12,272 nucleotides of DNA from the NCBI GenBank assembly GCA_041859375.1, contig JBHEKP010000140.1:1-12272 (forward strand). The letters run 5' to 3'. The notes under the pieces are model-generated. The model did no database searches. It was not told the origin of the DNA and saw only the letters and a program-made list of their open reading frames with translations. Both the position numbers and the translations under genes were made by a program. Shown piece after piece: positions 6,656-12,272 of this stretch (position 1 is the first letter of the stretch; every line of letters begins with the position of its first letter). The DNA comes from JBHEKP01 sp041859375. GTDB lineage: Bacteria; Hydrogenedentota; Hydrogenedentia; Hydrogenedentales; CAITNO01.

Positions 6656-7603
6656 ATGAGCAAGCAGTTTTGTTTCGTGTCCGCCGTTGTCCTTCTGGCC
6701 ATTGCCGCCATGTTCCCCGTCCTTGCGGAGGAGCCCCTGGCGCTTGAATCGTCCTATGCCGGGGTGGACACGCCGTGGCTGCGGGGCAACCTGCACACCC
6801 ACACCACCAACAGCGACGGGAAACGCGCGCCCCAGGACGTGGTGGACGCCTACGCCGCGCTGGGTTACGACTTTTTGATGATCAGCGACCACGACATGAT
6901 CACCGACGTGTCAAAACTGGACCCGAAGGGGATGACCCTTGTGTCTGGCAACGAAATATCCGCCAAGGGGCCGCATATTCTCCATGTGGGCGCATCCGCG
7001 CGGGTGAATCCCGAGCCGGACCGCCAGCAGGTGCTGGACGGGGTGGGAAAAGCCGGCGGCTTTGCCATCATGAACCACCCCAACTGGGGGGCCACTTTCA
7101 ACCACTGTGATTACGGCATCCTGGAAAAACTCAACGGCTACACCGGCATGGAAATTTACAACGGGGTGATAGTCTGGCTGGAAGGCGCCCCGGAGGCGAC
7201 GGACAAGTGGGACCGCCTGCTGGGCGCGGGAAAGCGGGTGTGGGGGTTCGCCACCGATGACAGCCACGCGGACGAGCACCGGGGCATGGGATGGGTCATG
7301 GTGCAGTCCGCCTCAAAAAAGGCGGAGGACATTGTTGAGGCCATGCGCAACGGACGGTTTTACGCCAGCACGGGGGTGTTCCTGGACGGGATTGGCGTGT
7401 CCGGCGACACCGTCACCGTGCGCGCCCGGGAATCGGTGCGCTTCGTGGTCTATGCCGACCGGGGGAAAGTGCTCCATTTCTCCGACGGGAAAGAGCTGAG
7501 CTACAAGGTGGCCCCTGCGGACAAGCAGACCTACGTGCGGGTGGAATGCTGCGGGGCCGGCGAGGCAAAGGCCTGGACCCAGCCCTTCTTTATCAAAAAA
7601 TAA
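6656..7603 (+). CDS. Secreted PHP-domain metal-dependent phosphoesterase (CehA/McbA-like)
   Basis: 315 aa. A signal peptide (VSAVVLLAIAAMFPVLA, to about residue 24) predicts export. The PHP metal ligands are all visible: H47 and H49 in NLHTHT, D54 in NSDG, D78-H79-D80 in MISDHD, E100 in SGNEIS, H107/H110 in PHILHVG, H141 in MNHPNW, and D202/H204 in TDDSHAD. PHP enzymes use two or three metal ions to hydrolyse phosphoesters; exported members of the CehA/McbA group also act on other esters, and the substrate here cannot be read from sequence. Residues 235-315 form a short beta-rich C-terminal domain. It starts 65 bp after the preceding stop and ends 66 bp before the flavodoxin gene, so it may share a transcript with the latter. 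The PHP family call is very secure; the substrate is unknown. Confidence 0.93.
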   Translation: MSKQFCFVSAVVLLAIAAMFPVLAEEPLALESSYAGVDTPWLRGNLHTHTTNSDGKRAPQDVVDAYAALGYDFLMISDHDMITDVSKLDPKGMTLVSGNEISAKGPHILHVGASARVNPEPDRQQVLDGVGKAGGFAIMNHPNWGATFNHCDYGILEKLNGYTGMEIYNGVIVWLEGAPEATDKWDRLLGAGKRVWGFATDDSHADEHRGMGWVMVQSASKKAEDIVEAMRNGRFYASTGVFLDGIGVSGDTVTVRARESVRFVVYADRGKVLHFSDGKELSYKVAPADKQTYVRVECCGAGEAKAWTQPFFIKK

Positions 7604-7655
7604 GCCCCGTTTTGAGAATGTCCCTTTCCCGGCCGGTGTTACACCATCAGCCACA

Positions 7656-7662
7656 AAAGGAG
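7656..7662 (+). promoter_or_regulatory. Shine-Dalgarno AAAGGAG of the flavodoxin gene
   Basis: It lies 7 bases before the ATG at 7670. It is almost the same as the ribosome site of the PHP gene, and both suggest good translation. No terminator is visible between the two genes. Confidence 0.8.
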
Positions 7663-7669
7663 CAAAACC

Positions 7670-8179
7670 ATGGCCACTTTGAGAATTTTTTACGGAAGCA
7701 CCACCGGGAACACGGAAGACGCGGCCAGATTCATCGCCCAGGTGCTTGGGGACAAGGTTGAATGCATCAAGGACATCTCCAAGGCCGCCCCTGAGGATCT
7801 GTCCGGGGCCGGAGCGCTGATTCTAGGGACTTCCACCTGGGACGACGGCCAGTTGCAGCAGGACTGGGAGACCTTCTTCCCGAAACTGGACGGGATTGAT
7901 CTGTCCGGGAAAAAAGTGGCCCTTTTCGGGCTTGGCAACGCCCAGGGCTTCTCCGGACAGTTCGTGAACGCCCTTGGAAAACTGCACCGCAAGGTGCTGG
8001 AGCGGGGCGGCGAGGTGGTGGGGCTGTGGCCGGTGGAGGGCTACACCTTCAGGGAATCCGAGGCGGTGGTGGGGGACAAGTTTTGCGGCCTCGTGCTGGA
8101 CAACGAAAACGAGCAGGAAAAAACCCGCGACCGCATCATGGGCTGGCTGGAGCAGATAAAGGCCGAAATCGGGTTGTGA
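7670..8179 (+). CDS. fldA: Long-chain flavodoxin
   Basis: 169 aa, the usual length of long-chain flavodoxins and collinear with Anabaena flavodoxin as I recall it. It is a small cytoplasmic FMN protein that carries one electron at low potential between partners such as ferredoxin-NADP reductase or pyruvate:flavodoxin oxidoreductase. Seen here: the FMN phosphate loop GSTTGNTE (9-16), the Trp loop TSTWDDGQLQQDW with W57 stacking on the flavin, the second flavin loop GLGNAQGFSGQF (88-98), the long-chain insertion (about 120-143), and the conserved ending GYTFRES...FCGLVLDNENE...RIMGWLEQIK. In the second loop the usual GDQ..Y reads GNAQGF, so Phe94 replaces the flavin-stacking Tyr and Asn90 replaces Asp. 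There is no signal peptide, unlike every other complete gene in the window. Its redox partner is not in the window. Confidence 0.95.
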   Translation: MATLRIFYGSTTGNTEDAARFIAQVLGDKVECIKDISKAAPEDLSGAGALILGTSTWDDGQLQQDWETFFPKLDGIDLSGKKVALFGLGNAQGFSGQFVNALGKLHRKVLERGGEVVGLWPVEGYTFRESEAVVGDKFCGLVLDNENEQEKTRDRIMGWLEQIKAEIGL

Positions 8180-8452
8180 GGGCGCACCGTCAAGGGAAGA
8201 GCAACGAATGATGGGCATGACCATCAGAAACAGGCCCATGCCGTTGCTGATGGGCGCAAGGTTTGGGGACTGTCAGGGGCCGCCCATGCGGACGGCGGCG
8301 TTCATGGCCGGGCCCGAACACCCCTACAACAGTGGTTTCATCTGGAACCCATTGTTTTCAAGGGCGGTGAAATGCATGTCTTCTTGCAGGATTCACGGGA
8401 TCCGGTTGTCTTCGACAAGTTAACAGGAGCCACGCTGAAAGGAATTCGTTTG
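8180..8452 (+). pseudogene. Spacer without a secure gene; possible frameshifted gene remnant
   Basis: This 273-bp stretch has no clear intact gene. An ORF of 71 codons (8208-8423) has a purine-rich GGGAAGAG before its ATG and reads GARFGDCQGPP...EHPYNSGFIWNP up to about 8350. The frame one base away then reads IVFKGGEMHVFLQDSRDPVV from about 8351 and continues into the next gene's frame. Joined, these look like one protein-like stretch broken by a frameshift, perhaps the worn end of a glycosidase-like gene. ATGGGC/GCCCAT inverted repeats occur at 8211-8216 and 8234-8239. No promoter or terminator is convincing. A genuine small protein or a sequencing error are alternatives. Confidence 0.35.
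8438..8443 (+). promoter_or_regulatory. Shine-Dalgarno AAAGGA that sets the start of the six-hairpin-type protein
   Basis: It lies 9 bases before the ATG at 8453, which opens a signal peptide. The earlier in-frame ATG at 8372 would add 27 charged residues in front of the signal peptide and has no comparable ribosome site. Confidence 0.6.
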
Positions 8453-11356
8453 ATGCCGGCCGTTGCCGCCCGAAGCGTGCTTGCCGTCTCACTCACGGCC
8501 ATTCTTGCATTTCATGCGTCCGCAGAAAACGTGCCGATCAAGAATGATTATTATTCGTTGACGCTCCGGGATGATCTTAGTGTTTGCGTGCAAAGTAAAT
8601 CGGGCGGGAAATTTGAGTGTTCCCCCGCCTTTACCATTATTGCCACGGACGCAGATCCGGAACTCAAAAACAGGCCCGCGGGAATTGAACATGTCAACTA
8701 TAACGTGGCCAGTTGGAAGGTTGATCCCGCGCGTTTGCGGCAGGACAAGGCGCTGAAGCCGGTCAACATTGGAGAGGGCCTGGCTGGTGACGGGTTTGAC
8801 GAGGCGGTATTAAGGGGCGCCACGGAAGGCCGGACAGCGGACTTGTTTTCTGCGGGCAATACGGTGGTTGTGACGGCAAGCAAGGCCAAACTCAACGGAG
8901 CTTCCATCCAGTTCAGCTTCGATAAGAATCTGCCGTTCGATTTAAGCGCCGCCTTGACCCTCAGCCGTGATGCGCGGGAACCGGTGCTGGAATTTTGTTT
9001 TACACCAAGGAAAAGCGCCTATTACTCGGTGGGGTATACGGGAATGCCCGCCCGTGAACCGGGAGCATGGGAGGAAATCTGGCAGCCGTTAATCTGGCAG
9101 GAAAAGCGGTTCCCCGACAAGTCCTATATGACACTGGCCTACCTGTGCACGGTACCGGCCGCCATGGTGCGCGCAAATGGGCAATGTGCGGCCCTGGTGG
9201 CCGACCCGCGGGAGCTGCCCTTTGAGCCGCTTCCTGTCATGGATAATTCCCGTTTTGGGGTGGCCGTGCGCAATGCCGGGGGCCAGGCGCAGCCCATGAT
9301 TTTTGCGCCGGCCCTGGGCGGGCAGGGATCACTGATGAATGCCGGGGCAACGTTTAATTTCAAGATGCGGCTGGTTTCAACACAGGGCCATTGCAGCGAC
9401 GCCTACGAGGAGGTCGCCCGCGGCGTGTATGGATTTGCTGATTACCGCCGCAATGACATCGCCTCGCTGAATGACACCCTGGACAACATGCTTGATTACG
9501 GCATGGGCGGGTACAGCCAATTTATAGAAGAGCTGAAAGGATGTTCCTATTCCACTGACGTCCCCGGCGCCGTAAAAAATGTGTCCTCCCTGAACCCGTT
9601 GGAAATGGCGCTGGTCACGGACAACCCGGACATCTATCAACATCGCGCCTATCCCTTGATGGAGTATATGTTGTCGCGCGGGAAGTTTCTGTTCTGCCTG
9701 AATCCGAGGCAGAAGACACAATCCCCCTCCCGTGACCTGAAGGGTCCCTGCGCGCCACTGACCGAATTAACATCGCTCTATGATGTCTTCCAAAAATCGA
9801 ATCCTGTTTTCCGGGACCTGGCCGAGAAGATGTATGGCACGGACAGGACCTTGAACCTCGACGTCGTGGAAAAAGGGAGCTCCTGGAAAAATGCTTTGGC
9901 CCTGTATAAAGCCACCGGGGAAAAGGCATGCCTGAAAAAGGCCATGGCCGGAGCCGATGCCTATATCAACAGGCGCATCGACCACCTTCAGACTGACTTC
10001 AACGATCCTGATGCGGGCGGCCTGTTTTTCTGGACCGGCTATGCGCCCAAATGGATTGATTTGCTGGAACTGTACGAGCAAAGCGGCAAACGGCGTTATC
10101 TGGAGGCCGCCCAAGCCGGCGCCAGGCAATATGCCATGTTTGTGTTCATGTGCCCGTCCATTCCAAACCAGAACATCCTGGTGAACAAAGGCGGCAAGGC
10201 GCCGATGTATTGGTACCTCAAGGGCAAGGGGCACAAACAAATGTGCTGCCCTGAAGAGGAAGCGCCGGCCTGGCGCCTGTCCGAGGTGGGGCTGACCTCG
10301 GAATCCTCCGGCACCTGTGGGGGCCACCGCGCCATCTTCATGGCAAATTACGCCCCCTGGATGCTTCGGCTGGGGTATTATGCCAACGACGCCTTCCTGA
10401 AAGACATTGCGCGGTCCGCCGTGGTTGGGCGCTACCGGAATTTTCCCGGATACCATATCAACACCGCGCGCACGACGGTCTATGAGAAAGCGGACTATCC
10501 GCTTCGGAAACACAATGAACTCAGCGCGAATTCGTTCCACTACAACCATATCTTCCCCATGATGTCGCTGCTCTTTGATTACCTGGTCACGGATGTGTTT
10601 GTCCGTTCCGATGGACAGATATCGTTTCCCGGCCAGTTCATCGAGGGTTATGCCTACCTGCAGAACAAGTTTTACGGGCATAAGGCCGGTGAATGGTATG
10701 GGAAAAATGATGTCCATCTCTGGATGCCCAGGGGGGTGTTGGCGTGCGACAATGTCGAATTGAACTATTTGACGGCACGGGGCGGAGAAAAACTCTTCAT
10801 TGCATTCACCAACCAGTCCAATGAGGAGGCGACCGCAACGGTGGCCTTGAACAAGGCATTGATTGGCGGGATTGCCGGGGAAAAAAAACAGGCGAAAATA
10901 AGGCGGCAAAACGGGGCGCGGGAATGTTTGCCTGTTGATGACGGGGTCTTCAGGGTCTCTGTAAAGGCACGGGGGATTACAGCGGTTGAAATCGGGGATG
11001 TTGAAATCATCCCCGCATTCCAGTCCCGCATCCTTGGGCGGACAAGCGCCGCTCGCTGGTCGCCGGATTACCTCGAACTGCCCTTCGGCGGCGCCCGCGC
11101 GATGGTTCTTCCCGGTGTTGAAAAGGACAATGCATACATCTATCTGCAATCTGATGACACCGAATTCCGCGAAATAACGCTGCATTGCGGACAAGGCGGC
11201 CCATGGGGCGCGATTCATGATGCCGCGTTCCCGTATGAATTTACCGTGCCCCTTGACAGCGCCGCCGCGGAATTCCGGTTCTATTTGGAAGGTGTTTCCG
11301 TCGATGGAAAAACGGTGCGTTCAACAGAAGCGGTGTTGTGTCATGCGGAACAATAG
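8453..11356 (+). CDS. Secreted six-hairpin (alpha/alpha barrel)-type glycosidase or polysaccharide lyase candidate
   Basis: 967 aa from ATG 8453, with a signal peptide ending near FHASA (about residue 24). Residues 25-325 are beta-strand rich, like the super-sandwich found in front of alpha/alpha-toroid carbohydrate enzymes. Residues 330-700 are helical with regular aromatic hairpins (SSWKNALALYKATGEKACLKKA; GGLFFWTGYAPKWIDLLELYE; ANYAPWMLRLGYYANDAFLKDIA; SFHYNHIFPMMSLLFDYL), which is the six-hairpin glycosidase pattern. Residues 755-967 are again beta-rich (GGEKLFIAFTNQSNEEATATVAL). A cluster of possible metal or catalytic residues, C598-C599, E617, C622 and H625, lies in the toroid. The gene overlaps an esterase gene by 14 bp, which fits degradation of an acylated polysaccharide. 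The fold is my inference from pattern and order; I cannot name the CAZy family or substrate. It could also be a non-catalytic homologue. Confidence 0.75.
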   Translation: MPAVAARSVLAVSLTAILAFHASAENVPIKNDYYSLTLRDDLSVCVQSKSGGKFECSPAFTIIATDADPELKNRPAGIEHVNYNVASWKVDPARLRQDKALKPVNIGEGLAGDGFDEAVLRGATEGRTADLFSAGNTVVVTASKAKLNGASIQFSFDKNLPFDLSAALTLSRDAREPVLEFCFTPRKSAYYSVGYTGMPAREPGAWEEIWQPLIWQEKRFPDKSYMTLAYLCTVPAAMVRANGQCAALVADPRELPFEPLPVMDNSRFGVAVRNAGGQAQPMIFAPALGGQGSLMNAGATFNFKMRLVSTQGHCSDAYEEVARGVYGFADYRRNDIASLNDTLDNMLDYGMGGYSQFIEELKGCSYSTDVPGAVKNVSSLNPLEMALVTDNPDIYQHRAYPLMEYMLSRGKFLFCLNPRQKTQSPSRDLKGPCAPLTELTSLYDVFQKSNPVFRDLAEKMYGTDRTLNLDVVEKGSSWKNALALYKATGEKACLKKAMAGADAYINRRIDHLQTDFNDPDAGGLFFWTGYAPKWIDLLELYEQSGKRRYLEAAQAGARQYAMFVFMCPSIPNQNILVNKGGKAPMYWYLKGKGHKQMCCPEEEAPAWRLSEVGLTSESSGTCGGHRAIFMANYAPWMLRLGYYANDAFLKDIARSAVVGRYRNFPGYHINTARTTVYEKADYPLRKHNELSANSFHYNHIFPMMSLLFDYLVTDVFVRSDGQISFPGQFIEGYAYLQNKFYGHKAGEWYGKNDVHLWMPRGVLACDNVELNYLTARGGEKLFIAFTNQSNEEATATVALNKALIGGIAGEKKQAKIRRQNGARECLPVDDGVFRVSVKARGITAVEIGDVEIIPAFQSRILGRTSAARWSPDYLELPFGGARAMVLPGVEKDNAYIYLQSDDTEFREITLHCGQGGPWGAIHDAAFPYEFTVPLDSAAAEFRFYLEGVSVDGKTVRSTEAVLCHAEQ

Positions 11357-12209
11357 AACGCTGTCCGCCGTCCTGCTTTTGGCGCACTTTGCCGTTAACG
11401 CGCTGGCCGACAGTTGCCCTGACATCAGCTCGGTGCCTGCGGACTTGACGGTTCCCCCCATGGAAACCGGCCCTCCCCGGGCGGGGGTGCGTGTCGTGGT
11501 CACACCGCCCGAGTATATGGGCATGTCGGTGCATCATGTGTTGTATCTTCCGGTCAACTGGCGGCCCGGTGAAAAACACCCGGTGCTGGTCGAATACGCC
11601 GGCAATGGAAACTATCGCAACAAGTACGGAGATGTCAGCACCGGGGAGGTTGAAGGCAGCAAACTGGGGTATGGAATTTCCGGAGGGCGCGATTACATCT
11701 GGCTGTGCCTGCCGTATGTCAGCGCGGACGGCGCCAGGAACCAGACCGTTTGGTGGGGCGATGTCAACGCCACGGTTGCCTATGCCAAGCGCGAAGTGGC
11801 CCGGACATGCGAGCAATGGGGCGGCGATCCCGGCAGAGTTGTGCTGTGCGGCTTTAGCCGCGGCGCCATTGCCTGCGGGTATATCGGTCTTCATGATGAT
11901 GAGATTGCCGCCCTCTGGAGAGCCTTTATCCCATACAGCCATTACGACGGCGTGCGTGAATGGCCGTATCCCGGCTCCGATAAAGCCGCCGCCCAAAAAC
12001 GGCTCCAGAGGCTTGCCGGTCGCCCCAGTTTCATCATTGATGAAAGCGGGAGCTTGGCGCAAACGCGCGCCTATGTCGAGTCCACGGGGTCGGGCGCTCC
12101 CTTCACCTACGCCGTGCTTCCGTTCCGTAACCATAATGACGCCTGGGCGCTTCGTAATATACCCGTGCGGGATGCCGTAAGAACGTGGCTTAAGAAAGTG
12201 CTCGAATAA
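11343..12209 (+). CDS. Secreted alpha/beta-hydrolase esterase
   Basis: 288 aa. The ATG at 11343 overlaps the stop of the upstream gene by 14 bp and opens a signal peptide (TLSAVLLLAHFAVNALA, cut after A22). There is no clear Shine-Dalgarno, so translation is probably coupled to the upstream gene. The fold is shown by the oxyanion-region strand VLVEYAGNGN (81-90), the nucleophile elbow GFSRG (170-174, Ser172) after a GGDPGRVVLC strand typical of the esterase D/PHB-depolymerase group, and a late His264 in RNHNDAW. The acid may be D233 (FIIDES). A WWGDVNATVAYAKREV helix precedes the elbow, as in peptidase S9/acetyl-xylan-esterase-like proteins. It likely removes ester groups from the substrate of its neighbour. 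The hydrolase call is secure; deacetylase or feruloyl-esterase specificity is a guess. An earlier in-frame ATG at 11217 lies inside the upstream gene and lacks a signal peptide. Confidence 0.88.
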   Translation: MRNNRTLSAVLLLAHFAVNALADSCPDISSVPADLTVPPMETGPPRAGVRVVVTPPEYMGMSVHHVLYLPVNWRPGEKHPVLVEYAGNGNYRNKYGDVSTGEVEGSKLGYGISGGRDYIWLCLPYVSADGARNQTVWWGDVNATVAYAKREVARTCEQWGGDPGRVVLCGFSRGAIACGYIGLHDDEIAALWRAFIPYSHYDGVREWPYPGSDKAAAQKRLQRLAGRPSFIIDESGSLAQTRAYVESTGSGAPFTYAVLPFRNHNDAWALRNIPVRDAVRTWLKKVLE

Positions 12210-12212
12210 GGA

Positions 12213-12259
12213 ACGGGCAATAATAAAATTGCCGCGCAAACTTGAGCGCTTGAGCCCGT
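12213..12259 (+). terminator. Nested inverted repeats after the esterase gene; possible terminator or attenuator
   Basis: ACGGGC (12213-12218) can pair with GCCCGT (12254-12259), and GGCAAT (12216-12221) can pair with ATTGCC (12228-12233) across a 6-base AT loop. The two share bases, so they exclude each other. A short TTTT sits at 12269-12272 at the window edge. The stems are short and the T run is cut off, so this is weak. Confidence 0.3.
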
Positions 12260-12272
12260 CCCGCATCGTTTT

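Noticed and set aside
7612..7644. Possible promoter before the flavodoxin gene (TTGAGA ... TTACAC)
   Set aside because: The spacer is 21 bases, too long for a normal sigma70 promoter, and the -10 match is poor.
9767..11218. 483-codon open frame on the minus strand
   Set aside because: It is antisense to the well-structured 967-aa protein, has no signal or recognisable domain, and lacks a convincing ribosome site.

Overview
The window looks like a chromosomal segment from a GC-rich, Gram-negative-type environmental bacterium of the Planctomycetes/Verrucomicrobia/Hydrogenedentota kind. This is inferred from gene style, not from a marker gene. The clues are large secreted mosaic proteins built from PKD, dockerin, cohesin-like, BACON, PPC, PASTA, thrombospondin-type-3 (TSP3) calcium loops and IPT/TIG modules, and a Cys-rich/hydrophobic/Arg-Lys C-terminal sorting tail. 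Candidatus Hydrogenedentota is my best guess, with moderate confidence. Every convincing gene is on the + strand. I see no tRNA, rRNA, CRISPR array, transposase or phage gene.

Left part (1-3170): a two-gene unit of extracellular proteins. The 3' end of a gene whose product ends in a PKD domain, TSP3-like loops and a type I dockerin (2-850) is followed 16 bp later by a secreted, cell-surface-sorted protein (867-3098). The latter carries a cohesin-like domain, two nearly identical BACON repeats, PPC-like, PASTA and InlB-type repeats, and an EF-hand. A strong intrinsic terminator (3133-3169) closes the unit. A dockerin protein beside a cohesin-like protein suggests a partner pair on the cell surface.

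Middle part (3180-6590): one very GC-rich gene for a 1111-aa secreted mosaic protein with a propeller-like N-terminus, TSP3 loops, a BACON-like domain, a degenerate glutamine-amidotransferase-like (ThuA/DUF4350-like) domain, more TSP3 loops and an IPT/TIG domain. Its composition contrasts sharply with the first two genes.

Right-middle (6656-8179): a secreted PHP-family metal-dependent phosphoesterase with intact metal ligands, then a long-chain flavodoxin, the only clearly cytoplasmic protein in the window. The next 273 bp (8180-8452) have no confident gene but may hold a frameshifted gene remnant.

Right part (8453-12209): a two-gene unit overlapping by 14 bp. It encodes a 967-aa secreted protein with the layout of a six-hairpin (alpha/alpha barrel) glycosidase or lyase, followed by a secreted alpha/beta-hydrolase esterase with a GFSRG nucleophile elbow. 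Together they suggest breakdown of an acylated polysaccharide. The last 60 bases contain nested inverted repeats.
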